From positions 2,526,001 through 2,590,000 of the forward strand of contig NC_091108.1 of assembly GCF_024713975.1 (NCBI RefSeq): a DNA stretch of 64,000 nt, read 5' to 3'. The notes beneath the pieces were generated by a model. It made no database searches and was not told the origin of the DNA. It was given only the letters and a program-made list of their open reading frames with translations. Within the stretch, counting starts at the first letter, position 1. Each line of letters starts with the position of its first letter. Position numbers and translations under genes: made by a program. Source of the stretch: Paralichthys olivaceus. Its lineage: Eukaryota; Chordata; Actinopteri; Pleuronectiformes; Paralichthyidae. This document shows positions 12,571 through 23,769 of the stretch, in pieces.

Positions 12571-12890
12571 CCCCCCCGTCGACAAAGTTCCACACATTCA
12601 ATGTTGTAGTTTCCAGACAATCATTGTTATTCATCTGTGAACTGTTCTAAAGTTTAGGTTCATATAAATAGACAACCAGAGGGTAAGCCACGCCCACACC
12701 CTCACACTTTACTTCCACTTCCCTAAAACACAAGAAGTCAAAGACCGTTGCCATAAAGAAGAAGCTTGTTCTCAGTTTAACTTTAACTACACTGAAACAT
12801 GTGGGTTACCCAGAGACGACCTGCTGCTGAGCTGAGCTGAGTGAGGTCTACAAAACTTCTTCCACTTCCTCAAACGACACATTTGACAGG
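12570..12890 (+). promoter_or_regulatory. promoter and 5' UTR of receptor copy A
   Basis: A TATA-like CATATAAATA lies at 12661-12670, about 220 bases before the start codon. It is followed by GCCACGCCCACACC and by TTACTTCCACTTCCCT, which carries GGAA cores (ETS/PU.1-type) on the opposite strand. The same block recurs before copies B (17741) and C (23791), which marks it as part of the duplicated unit. Confidence 0.55.
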
Positions 12891-15800
12891 ATGCGTGCCA
12901 TCGTTCTTCTCTTTGCTTTTTCTCTGCTGAGCTCATATGATGCTGAAGGTACACACTCAATTCTATCACCTTCATTCCTCTAATATTGTTTTATGTGACT
13001 GTCTCAGCAAAGTACGTTGTGTTGAGTTTTGTCATTATTCTAAAAAAATATTTAAAGGAAGAACAGTTCTATGCTTGAATTCAATTTAAAAAATATATTG
13101 AGTGATAACAGACCTGGAGAAACTTTTTAAAAGCTTTTAAATCCAACAGAATCATTATTAATGTGATGACCTGTGGCAGTGACTCAGAGAACAGAGAACA
13201 ACAGAGAACAAATTAATTAAAGACAAAGCTCGATATTACAACAGGCTCAGTGACAGAAGGTTTCCTGTATCATGTCAGTGTCTCTCTGTCTATTTATGAC
13301 AGAACTACATTGCACGTCCACTTTAAATGTTCAGTTTAAGAAATGAGCTGCTGCAATGAACAAGTTTGAGTTTTTCCTCCTACTACAAACAAACATTGAC
13401 AACGGTCGAGATAATTTGACTGTTGCAGAGTCTCTTCCTCTTCCTCTTCCTCTTCATGTGAGCTCCAGAAACTGTCGTGAGATCGACTCGTTATTCACCT
13501 TTTCACCGAGGCTTGATAATGAATTCAAAGTTCTAACTATGGTGAAGTGTAATGTTCACATCACTACCCACATTCATCAGGTTGACAGGTTCTATTGAAG
13601 GCAAGTAGTCAACAACTACCTAAAAAAAAGAACTGAATCACATTTTAATTGTTCAGACAAAACTAGAAGTGATATGTTACAACACATCAGGAACAATATT
13701 TATTAACCGTCAATAGTTTTGTTCACTGTGTGCAATGAGGTCTGAGAAACAAAAGCAAGGATCTCAAGCTACTGTACATGAGAGAGAAAGAAAGAGGAAA
13801 GTGTGGTTTTTATTTAGCTCATCAAAATAATGCTGCCCCTACATGAGGATGAATATGTTTCAGAAGACACAGGCAGTGGCTTGAATATCCACGTTTAAGA
13901 TCTTATCACATCCACCTGTTCCTTTAAAACACACGGGAGAAGAAAAGTGGAATCATGATTTGATTTCCGTACTCAAAAATATCCGTCCCCTAAATATGCC
14001 TGATTTCACTCCCTGGGAAATCATGGAGAATATTAAAAACTGCTCGTCTCACAATGTTAAAGAAAGTAAAAAATAAATCCTGACTCCATGTCCCATCTTT
14101 CCACCAAGCTTTGTTGGTGTCCAGTTTTGAAGTAATCCTGCCGATCATTGAACCAACGATGAGCAGAAGCAAGACGGAGTAACAATGGACAGAAACTACA
14201 GTGTCTTTACTTCCTAATAAAATGATGCTGTGTTGTTTCTACAGACTCCGACATCGTGACTCCTGTATTTGTGCAGACGGGGAAGGATCTGCTTCTAGAC
14301 GTCATGGCTCCTGTTCACAGATTTGATAGAGATCTATTTCAATGGAGATATAATGAAAAAGAAAACATAATTAGATTGTTTTCTGATAACACAACAATTA
14401 TACCTGACCCCTATCAGGGAAGGGTCGAGTTTTTTCGCCAAAATTACTCTTTGCTCTTGAAGAACGTAACACAAGCCGACAGTGGAGATTACAGGGCAGG
14501 TGTTCAAGGGAATAAGGACGTATCTGTGGGTAAATACAAAGTCACAGTTCAAGGTAGGTTTCTTCAGATTTCAAATATCGACACAGTAGTCGCCCAACTT
14601 CTAAACCCCTTGATGCCCGTGTCCCTGCCCCTCAGATCCAGTGTCTCCGGTTCATGGGAACGTGTCTGTGTCCCGGAGCTCCGACTCCTGTAACCTCACA
14701 GTGACCTGCAGCACAAAGGACTCCCATCACATCAGCAGCACTTTTAGATGTGACAACAAAACCTGCAGCCAGGACGAGGGAGGAGACAGGTCCAAGGTCA
14801 CGACCTCGGGCGCCTCCCTCCGTGTCTACCTGTCCAATGGCTCCTCAGTTATCTGTAACCATAGTAACCAGGTCAGCTCGGCCGAGGACATAATAAAGAT
14901 TGAGTGTGATTCTTTCTCAGATTGTGGTAAGTGACCGACAACACAAGCGGCTGATAACTTTGTTTCTAGACGGTTGTCCTGTTTCTTCCAACTTAAGTTA
15001 ATTTTGAAATATTGAATCTGTCCCAACATTTGAAAACGTTCCCTGAATATTTGACTGCATTGCCTCTAGACACAGACTTTCTGACATCACCTTCAATGGG
15101 TTCAAAAAGCTGCTGCTTGGATTCTAACTGGTTCAAGACAACACATGACTCAGATTCTGGCCTTGCTGCATTTGACTGCATTGAATTTAGAGCATGTCAC
15201 TTTTTAAATATATTTATTTTTTGTGTTGAAGTGAATAAGTTGAGAAAATAACTGAAGCTTGTTTGCATTTGGCTGTGGGGGGGATGTCTAATCTGTTTTT
15301 CTGTGTTTTCATTACAGTCACTAAACCACCAAGTCCTGTTGTTATTGCTGTCATCATCACTGTCACTGTTGTTGTCAGTGTTGTTGTGGTGATAGTTGCC
15401 ATAGCAAAAGTTGTTCAACATCGAAAAAAAAGAAAAAGTACGTCAGAATAAAAATTCAATTCTTCAAATCCATGTAAATAAGAATTCAGCATTTTCACTG
15501 TGCTTCACTCTATTCACTAATCAACTACCATTATGTAATGAACAATATCTGAGATCCTCTCCCAGTTTACAGTACGGATGTGAATCCACTGTTTGTTATT
15601 TATCATATAATGAATGAATGTGTTAGTCACTTATATCTTTCTATCAACAGCAATGAAAAGCAATGCTGTGTTAATATAGAACCTCTAGGGGTCACCAACA
15701 TCACAAAAATGACTAAATGAATTTGTGATTTAAAGCTAATGAACATTACTTGTGACTCAGTTGCAGAGCAAAGCATGGACATGAAAAACACAGTGTACGA

Positions 15801-16486
15801 AAGTGTTCAGGTAAAGTTACGTCATCTTTTCTAACATCTGTCTTCCGAGACGAAATGTTTCATGGTTTTGAGCAAAAGAAATGGGCGAAAATAAATCAAT
15901 AGATAATTAAATAAAATAAAAGCCAGAGTTGTATTTCCTCTGCTGGATAAACACAGCGATCACTCTGCATTTTCCTGACAGGTGGTCTGGTTACTGTACA
16001 TGACCTCTGACCCCTCGCTGATCGTGGTCCTGCTGCTTGCTGCCTCACCTGCCACGTGAGCCTCACTGCTCCTGCTGCTTGCTTGTGCTCGAACAAAACT
16101 CTTTGCTCCGGATCGAGTGACGAATTTCCAGATCTTTCCAGGTCTGTGTCTCTGAGCTGCGTGCGTGTGCTGAATCTGCTGAATGTGTGTCTCACAACAA
16201 ACTGCATATGGAAAATGAGGAGTCATATAGATTCTTGGTGGATTACTTTAATTGTCCGCACATAAAAACTAAACCACTGGAATAACTGATATAATAGCCT
16301 TTGCCCAAAAACTTTTCTGTGACTTTTTCTTTCCAGGTTAATACCATGAGCCAACATCTGGATCAGACTCCACCTGATGAAGCTTCAGCTCCTTCTCAAC
16401 CCTCCATCTACAGCTTGGTGGAGTCTCAACACATGACTCTGCCTGAGAGCCATTATGCACAGGTGGATAAGTCTGACAGGTCCTGA
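12891..16486 (+). CDS. SLAM/CD2-family immune receptor, copy A
   Basis: Six exons: 12891-12948, 14245-14553, 14636-14926, 15318-15437, 15767-15810, 16337-16486 (972 nt, 323 aa). All introns are GT-AG and keep frame. Residues 1-19 are a signal peptide (MRAIVLLFAFSLLSS). Residues 20-122 form an IgV-like domain with W, D-S-G-D-Y but no cysteine pair, as in CD2/SLAM first domains. Residues 123-219 form a C2-like domain with seven cysteines and several N-glycosylation sites. The membrane segment is about 226-250, then a basic stop-transfer QHRKKRK. Exon 5 carries an ITSM, TVYESV (Tyr270). Exon 6 has two ITIM-like motifs, SIYSLV (Tyr299) and SHYAQV (Tyr314). Such receptors recruit SAP/EAT-2 or SHP phosphatases in leukocytes. 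The nearest mammalian relative (CD48, CD244, SLAMF) cannot be fixed by eye. Confidence 0.85.
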
Positions 16487-16562
16487 AGAAAATCACAAAT
16501 TGTCTTCAACATTTGGACAATTTCCAGGACTATTGTTGCCTGAGACGTTTTTTTACATCCAG

Positions 16563-16634
16563 GAGCATCTGGAACAGCTCCGCCCACGTTACAACTGTGA
16601 ATACATTTCTTATCTAATTGTCAAAGACACCTGA
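16563..16634 (+). CDS. possible alternative last exon of copy A
   Basis: An acceptor with a T-run (GTTTTTTTACATCCAG, AG at 16561-16562) precedes 23 open codons ending in TGA. A possible weak donor CAG|GTGGATAAG in exon 6 (GT at 16463) would join in frame across a 100-nt intron, giving 339 aa. The alternative tail ends in EYISYLIVKDT, which contains an ITIM-like ISYLIV but loses the V of SHYAQV. The same frame and stop exist in copies B and C. Confidence 0.35.
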   Translation, partial: EHLEQLRPRYNCEYISYLIVKDT

Positions 16635-16779
16635 TGAAGGTTTGACATTGTGGATGAATGTTATGGTAAATATAGTATTTCTCTTACAGATGTGTTCTAA
16701 TTCTTTCTGGTTCATTTATATGTTGCAGCTTTTCAATATGGGAAATGACTGAATACATTTTTTTCCTAATTTGCAGGTA

Positions 16780-16838
16780 CAGTGAACAGAATTCTGTGAT
16801 ATCTAGTGTTGAAGTTTCATGTTGCAGCTGAACAAATT
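16780..16838 (+). repeat. 5' end of the CAGTGTGTA-type MITE in the copy A 3' UTR
   Basis: GGTACAGTGAACAGAATTC, then GATATCTAGTGTTGAAGTT, aligns with the left end at 6692. It is absent at the same place in copies B and C. Confidence 0.5.
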
Positions 16839-17043
16839 TCAAATTGGTTTTTTTAAACATTTTGGATTCAAACTTTTGTTCCTTTTAGATGAAAATGAGA
16901 AAAATTTGTAGCAGTTCTTTTAATTGCTCCTTTCAATTAATCTCATTATGACTTGTGTAATTAGATTTTTTATTTTTATACAGAGAGATTTTTAAATTAT
17001 TTGATAACGTATTGTGTGTTAGTTTGATCAAATTTCACTGTAA

Positions 17044-17056
17044 AATAAACAATAAA
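17044..17056 (+). terminator. poly(A) signals of copy A
   Basis: Two AATAAA hexamers at 17044-17049 and 17051-17056. The second is conserved in copies B (23598-23603) and C (27118-27123). Confidence 0.65.
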
Positions 17057-17575
17057 AACCTAAAGTGATTTTGGCTGTGACAGTTTTAATTCACAAAATT
17101 ACAAAAAAGGGAAGGTTCTATAGTTTTGATGAGTGTCCAGCATTGGTGCTCGTACAATAAAGTTCTTACTTCACCCAAATATTGGGAATTATACATGTTT
17201 TATATGAATATGAAGACAAATAATGTTCAAAAGCCAAAAAATACATTTCAACACATCATCTCCATCCGTCCATATCATATCCCCTGCACTTTTGCATCGG
17301 ACAGTGGGACACGTCTCCCTTTAATGATCCCACCATGAATCATTTCACAGTGAGAAGTGAGCCAGAAGAATCTAATCCAGTATTTGCTTTGATGCATCAT
17401 CTGCATTTTCTCATTATCTTTCCCAACCCGCAAGACTCGAACCCACGGAGCCGCAGAACAAATCTTCCTCTGCTTCACCACAGGTAGAAATGCACCATGC
17501 AGACGCTGTGGTCACTCCACCCTGTTGACAAACCAACAAGTTCCACACACTCAACCAGGAAGTCTGTCCTGGGAC

Positions 17576-17579
<4 letters not shown>

Positions 17580-17611
<32 letters not shown>
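17580..17611. repeat. poly(C) run
   Basis: About 31 C residues in a row, upstream of the copy B promoter block. Confidence 0.95.
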
Positions 17612-17613
<2 letters not shown>

Positions 17614-17639
17614 CCAGCAGTCAGTTCCTCACATTATCA

Positions 17640-17905
17640 AAACTTGTACAAGATCAATGTGTTTACTTACCGACCTCGAGATGATGTTATTACCAGACAA
17701 TCATTGTTTTTCATCTGTGAACTGTCCTAAAGTTGAAGTTCATATAAATAGACACCCAGAGTATAAGACATGCCCACACACTTTACTTCCACTTCCCTAA
17801 AACAAATGAAATTATAGAACATTGACATTTGACAAAACATTTGTGAAAACTAGAAGTACGTTCTCGCGGCAGTTTAAATACACTGAGACGTGTGGATTAC
17901 CCAGA
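17640..17905 (+). promoter_or_regulatory. promoter block of copy B
   Basis: CATATAAATA at 17741-17750 and the following GCCCACACACTTTACTTCCAC match the copy A promoter. A 980-bp insertion at 17906 now separates this block from the start codon at 18964. Confidence 0.55.
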
Positions 17906-18885
17906 TGTGGCGAGGAGTGGAGTTTTTTTTTTATTAAATAAGGGGAGAGATAGAGATAACTAAGGAGGTAACGATAACTTAGGGACCAACAACGCCACCT
18001 GGGGCCTCGCACCCCAGGATATAATGTAAATCAAGAAAATAGTTTAATGAAAAGAAACCTAAAGGGACACAGGTTCATGACTGAGGAGGCAGAGACAGCA
18101 AATTACATAATGCAACCATGTTTATTGATTCAAAGAACTCAAAGAAATCAGGACTGTTCCTAAAAGAGAAGAAAAGAACTGGAGCTGGTGGAGACAAAAA
18201 GAAAGTTCAGACGAATATAAACTAAGTAAACAAAAATTACTTTATTCACAGAACACAATATCAAAAATTTAAGCCGGCTATAACAATACTAAAACTCTAA
18301 TGACTACAACAGAAAACTAAACTCAGTGGGCCGGGGCCTCAGTGGGAGGCAGACTACTGGAGAAGTGCCCCTTCCCTCTCGCCTGGGGTGCAACACTACA
18401 AAAGAAATCACAACACAACGTGCACTAAAAGCGCCTCAGTGCCCACTTGCATGCAACAGGAGTGAGGTCCTCACCACGGTGCCGAGCCCCCCCCCCCCCA
18501 CCTGATGACACCCAGTCCGCACTGAAAATCAAAGGAAGAAACTTCCTGAAACAAAGAGAACAAAAAGTGAACAAAACCAAAAACCCAACTGATAATTAAA
18601 CAAGATCTTAAAACATACGGACGCACAACAAGGAGTCGAACAGAAATGTACCTAAACTAAGCAAACTTAATAAATCTGGAGCAAACGAGCAAATCGAAAC
18701 TACAAGTATGACTTAAAACAGACAAACAGAGACAAACCTGACACAAGGAGACGAGAAGAGCAGGTGACCACCACCAGGGACCAGGAGGAGACTGAACTGA
18801 GGCCTTCCATACTGCACCTGGGCAGGGGGAGGAGCTAAAGGAGGAGTCCTGCTGGACTACCTGGGCTGCGTTCACGTCGCTTCAC
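17906..18885. mobile_element. 980-bp insertion flanked by an 8-bp duplication
   Basis: TACCCAGA occurs at 17898-17905 and again at 18886-18893, and copies A and C have it once in the otherwise continuous sequence. The insert starts TGTGGCGAGG and ends CGTCGCTTCAC; the ends pair only weakly as inverted repeats. It contains an inverted CACCCCAGG / CTGGGGTG pair and no transposase frame. An 8-bp duplication fits a hAT-like non-autonomous element, but the superfamily is not proven. Confidence 0.7.
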
Positions 18886-18963
18886 TACCCAGAGACGACC
18901 TGCTGCTGAGTGAGTGAGGTCTACAAAACTTCTTACCACCTCTCACACGACACATTTGACAGG

Positions 18964-21900
18964 ATGCGTCCCATCGTTCTTCTCTTTGCTTTTTCTCTGC
19001 TGAGCTCATATGATGCTGAAGGTACACACTCAATTCTATCACCTTCATTCTGCTAATATTGTTTTATGTGACTGTCTCAGCAAAGTACGTTGTGTTCATA
19101 TTTGTTGTTTGTTTCATTATCCCAAAAAATATTTAAATTATTACTGATTGATTGATTGATTGATTGATGATTCTCTCAGTAAGACTTCCTTCCATATACA
19201 TGTTGTTTTTGAACAGTTCTATGCTTGAATTCAATTTAAAAAATGTATTGAGTGATAACAGACCTGGAGAAACTTTTTAAAAGCTTTTAAATCCAACAGA
19301 ATCATTATTAATGTGATGACCTGTGGCAGTGACTCAGAGAACAGAGAACAACAGAGAACAAATGAATTAAAGACAAATCTCTATATTACAACAGGCTCAG
19401 TGACAGAAGGTTTCTTGTATCATGTCAGTGTCTCTCTGTCTATTTATGACAGAACTACATTGCACGTCCACTTTAAATGTTCAGTTTAAGAAATGAGCTG
19501 CTGCAATGAACAAGTTTGAGTCTTTCTTCCTACTACAAACAAACATTGACACCAGTCGAGATAATTTGACTGTTGTAGTCTCTTCCTCTTCCTCTTCCTC
19601 TTCATGTGAGCTCCAGAATCTGTCGTGAGATCGACTCGTTATTCCCCTTTTCACCGAGGCTTGATAATGAATTCAAAGTTCTAACTATGGTGAAGTGTAA
19701 TGTTCACATCACTACCCACATTCATCAGGTTGACAGGTTCTATTGAAGGCAAGTAGTCAACAACTACCTAAAAAAAAGAACTGAATCACATTTTAATTGT
19801 TCCGACAAAACTAGAAGTGATATGTTCCAACACATCAGGAACAATATTTATTAACAGTCAATAGTTTTGTTCACTGTGTGCAATGAGGTCTGAGAAACAA
19901 AAGCAAGGATCTCAAGCTACTGTACATGAAAGAAGGAAGAAAGAGGAAAGTGTGGTTTTTATTTAGCTCATCAAAATAATTCTGCCCCTACATGAGGATG
20001 AATATGTTTCAGAAGACACAGGTAGTGGCTTGAATATCCACGTTTAAGATCTTATCACATCCACCTGTTCCTTTAAAACACACGGGAGAAGAAAAGTGGA
20101 ATCATGATTTGATTTCCGTACTCAAAAATATCCGTCCCCTAAATATGCCTGATTTCACTCCCTGGGAAATCATGGAGAATATTAAAAACTGCTCGTCTCA
20201 CAATGTTAAAGAAAGTAAAAAATAAATCCTGACTCCATGTCCCATCTTTCCACCAAGCTTTGTTGGTGTCCAGTTTTGAAGTAATCCTGCCGATCGTTGA
20301 ACCAACGATGAGCAGAAACAAGACGGAGTAACAATGGACAGAAACCACAGTGTCTTTACTTCCTAATAAAATGATGCTGTGTTGTTTCTACAGACTCCGA
20401 CATCGTGACTCCTGTATTTGTGCAGACGGGGAAGGATCTGCTTCTAGACGTCATGGCTCCTGTTCACAGAGTTCATAGAGATGTATTTAAATGGAGATAT
20501 AATGAAAAAGAAAACATAATTAGATTGTTTTCTGATAACTCAACAATTATATCTAGCCCCTATCAGGGAAGGGTCGAGATTTTTCAAAATTACTCTTTGC
20601 TCTTGAAGAATGTAAAACAAAGTGACATTGGACATTACAGTGCAGGTGTTTTTGGAGAAAAGGACGTATCTGTGGGTGAATACAGCGTCACAGTTCAAGG
20701 TAGGTTTCTTCAGATTTCAAATATCGACACAGTAGTCGCCCAACTTCTAAACCCCTTGATGCCCGTGTCCCTGCCCCTCAGATCCAGTGTTTCCGGTTCA
20801 TGGGAACGTGTCTGTGTCCTCGAGCTCCGACTCCTGTAACCTCACAGTGACCTGCAGCACACAGGACTCCCATCACATCAACAGCACTTTTAGATGTGAC
20901 GCCAACACCTGCAGCCAGGACGAGGGAGGAGACAGGTCCAAGGTCACGACCTCGGGCGCCTCCCTCCGTGTCTACCTGTCCAATGGCTCCTCAGTTATCT
21001 GTAACCATAGTAACCAGGTCAGCTGGGCCGAGGACATAATAAAGATTGAGAGCTATTGTTTCTCAGATTGTGGTAAGTGAGCGACAACACAAGCGGCTGA
21101 TAACTTTGTTTTCTAGACGGTTTTCCTGTTTCTTCCAACTTAAGTTCATTTTGAAATATTGAATCTGTCCCAACATTTGAAAACGTTCCCTGAATATTTG
21201 ACTGCATTGCCTCTAGACACAGACTTTCTGACATCACCTTCAATGGGTTCAAAAAGCTGCTGCTTGGATTCTAACTGGTTCAAGACAACACATGACTCAG
21301 ATTCTGGCCTTGCTGCATTTGACTGCATTGAATTTAGAGCATGTCATTTTTTAAATATATTTATTTTTTGTGTTGAAGTGAATAAGTTGAGAAAATAACT
21401 GAAGCTTGTTTGCATTTGGCTGTGGGGGGGATGTCTAATCTGTTTTTCTGTGTTTTCATTGCAGACATTATACCACCAGGACCTGTTGTTATTGATGACA
21501 CCATCACTGTTGCTCTCACTGTCACTGTCACTGTTGTTGTCAGTGTTGTTGTGGTGATAGTTGCCATAGCAGCAGTTGTACAACATCGAAAAAAAAGAAA
21601 AAGTACGTCAGAATAAAAATTCAATTCTTCAAACCTGTGTCAATAAGAATTCAGCATTTTCACTGTGCTTCACTTTATTCACTAATCAACTACCATTATG
21701 TAATGAACAATATCTGAGATCCTCTCCCAGTTTACAGTACGGATGTGAATCCACTGTTTGTTATTTATCATATAATGAATGAATGTGTTAGTCACTTATA
21801 TCTTTCTATCAACAGCAATGAAAAGCAATGCTGTGTTAATATAGAACCTCTAGGGGTCACCAACATCACAAAAATGACTAAATGAATTTGTGATTTAAAG

Positions 21901-23024
21901 CTAATGAACATTACTTGTGACTCAGTTGCAGAGCAAAGCATGGACATGAAAAACACAGTGTACGAAAGTGTTCAGGTAAAGTTACGTCATCTTTTCTAAC
22001 ATCTGTCTTCCGAGACGAAATGTTTCATGGTTTTGAGCAAAAGAAATGGGCCAAAATAAATCAATAGATAATTAAATAAAATAAAAGCCAGAGTTGTATT
22101 TCCTCTGTTGGATAAACACAGCGATCACTCTGCATTTTCCTGACAGGTGGTCTGGTTCAGTGTTTTTCAAAGTGGGGGCCGCCAGGGGGCGCTAGAGGGG
22201 CCTCAGAAAATTGGAGGAAAGATACAAAGAAAATGTATATATATATATATATATATATATAATCTAATTATTGTTGTTTAATCATTATTATCAAACATCA
22301 TTTATAATAATATATCTTATCGAAATGATATTTGCCATGCTCATCTTTCTGATTGGCTGCCAGTCAAAACATCATTCATGACATAAGAAAAAACTTTCTA
22401 AAAGTTGATGTTTCTTTACATATTTTGTAGCCTTGTCTGTGGGTTTGCAAAGGGGGTCCCCGGCCAGAAGCTAATGCTGTTTGGGGGGCCATGGCGTGGA
22501 AAAGTTTGGGAGCCCCTGGTCTAGTTACTGTACATGACCTCTGACCCCTCGCTGATCGTGGTCCTGCTGCTTGCTGCCTCACCTGCCACGTGAGCCTCAC
22601 TGCTCCTGCTGCTTGCTTGTGCTCAAACAAAAGTCTTTGGCTCGAATATCCACGTTTAAGATCTTATCACATCCACCTGTTCCTTTAAAACACACGGGGA
22701 AAAGAAAAGTGGAATCGTGATTTGATCATTTGATTTCCTCAGAAAGAAATATGTGTAATTAGAGGGACCCTTGGAGAAATCCCACTGGAAATACTGATAT
22801 AAAATCTGTGATGTAAAAAAAAAGGAAACTTTGGAGCACCACCCAAAAACTTTTCTGTGACTTTTTCTTTCCAGGTTAATACCGTGAGCCAACATCTGGA
22901 TCAGACTCCACCTGATGAAGCTTCAGCTCCTTCTCAACCCTCCATCTACAGCTTGGTAGAGTCTGGAAACTCGACTCTGCCTGAGAGCCAGCGTGCACAG
23001 GTGGATAAGTCTGACAGGTCCTGA
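18964..23024 (+). CDS. SLAM/CD2-family immune receptor, copy B
   Basis: Six exons: 18964-19021, 20394-20699, 20782-21072, 21465-21602, 21932-21975, 22875-23024 (987 nt, 328 aa), all in frame with GT-AG introns. The signal peptide starts MRPIVLLF. The IgV-like domain has no cysteine pair. The C2-like domain has SYCFSDC at its end. The transmembrane exon is 18 nt longer than in copy A and begins with DIIPPGPVVIDD. The tail keeps the ITSM TVYESV (Tyr275) and SIYSLV (Tyr304), but SHYAQV of copy A is SQRAQV here, so the third tyrosine is gone. Intron 5 holds a hAT MITE and a piece resembling intron 1. A 980-bp insertion lies in the 5' region, so expression may differ from copy A. Confidence 0.83.
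22158..22518. mobile_element. hAT-like MITE (361 bp) in intron 5 of copy B
   Basis: It starts CAGTGTTTTTCAAAG and ends GGGAGCCCCTG. Flanks are GTCTGGTT at 22150-22157 and GTCTAGTT at 22519-22526, an 8-bp duplication with one mismatch. Copy A has the empty site once (GTCTGGTTACTG near 15988). An inner TA run lies at 22231-22262. Confidence 0.9.
22639..22726 (+). repeat. intron 1-like segment inside intron 5 of copy B
   Basis: GAATATCCACGTTTAAG, CACATCCACCTGTTCC and GAAAAGTGGAATC match intron 1 of copies A (13880-13965) and B (20030-20120). The segment is not in intron 5 of copy A. Confidence 0.75.
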
Positions 23025-23112
23025 AGAAAATCATAAATTGTCTTCCACATTTGGACAATTTCCAGGACTATTGTTGCCTGAGACGTTTTTTTACATCTAG
23101 AACCAGATCCAG

Positions 23113-23184
23113 GAGCATCTGGAACAGCTCCGCCCACGTTACAACTGTGAATACATTTCTTATCTAATTGTCAAAGACACCTGA
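23113..23184 (+). CDS. possible alternative last exon of copy B
   Basis: Same 23-codon frame and stop as in copy A, ending EYISYLIVKDT. The acceptor AG is at 23111-23112. A weak donor CAG|GTGGATAAG in exon 6 (GT at 23001) would give a 112-nt intron and join in frame. Confidence 0.35.
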   Translation, partial: EHLEQLRPRYNCEYISYLIVKDT

Positions 23185-23597
23185 TGAAGGTTTGACATTG
23201 TGGATGAATGTTATGGTAAATATAGTATTTCTCTTACAGATGTGTTCTAATTCTTTCTGGTTCATTTATGTGTTGCAGCTTTTCAATATGGGAAATGACC
23301 GACTACATTTTTTTCCCCCAATTTAAATGATGTTTATAAAGATTTTAACTGTTGATTGAAAAATATTAAAGATTCCACAGAGACTTTACTTTTTTTAAAA
23401 AAAACATTTTGGAATCAAACTTTTGTTCCTTTTAGATGAAAATGTGAGAAAGTTTGTAGCAGTTCTTTTAATTGCTCCTTTCAGTTAATCTCATTATGAC
23501 TTGTGTAATTAGATTTTTTATTTTTATACAGAGAGATTTTTATATTATTTGATAATGTAATGTGTGTTAGTTTGATCAAATTTCACTGTAAAAAAAC

Positions 23598-23603
23598 AAT
23601 AAA
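23598..23603 (+). terminator. poly(A) signal of copy B
   Basis: AATAAA in a context (ACAATAAAAACCTAAA) shared with copies A and C. Confidence 0.6.
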
Positions 23604-23769
23604 AACCTAAAGTGATTTTTGCTGTGACAGTTTGTATTCACAAAATTACAAAAAAGGGAAGGTTCTATAGTTTTGATGAGTGTCCAGTATTGGTGCTGGT
23701 ACAATAAAGTTCTTACTTCACCCAAATATTGGGAATTATACATGTTTTAGTTAAATTAACATCATCATG

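Noticed and set aside
15012..15251. 79-codon frame MNLSQHLKT shared by the three receptor copies
   Set aside because: It lies in intron 3 and is conserved only because the introns are nearly identical; it has no family likeness.
15997..16059. Reading frame VVWLLYMTSDPS after a CAG acceptor-like site in intron 5 of copy A
   Set aside because: It would follow the ITSM exon in frame, but in copy B the site is broken by a transposon and only the six-exon form keeps the conserved tail.
17428..17480. tRNA-like T-arm (GGGTTCGAGTC on the minus strand), also at 27,527-27,580
   Set aside because: No matching 5' acceptor stem, D-arm or anticodon arm can be built; at most a tRNA-derived repeat fragment.
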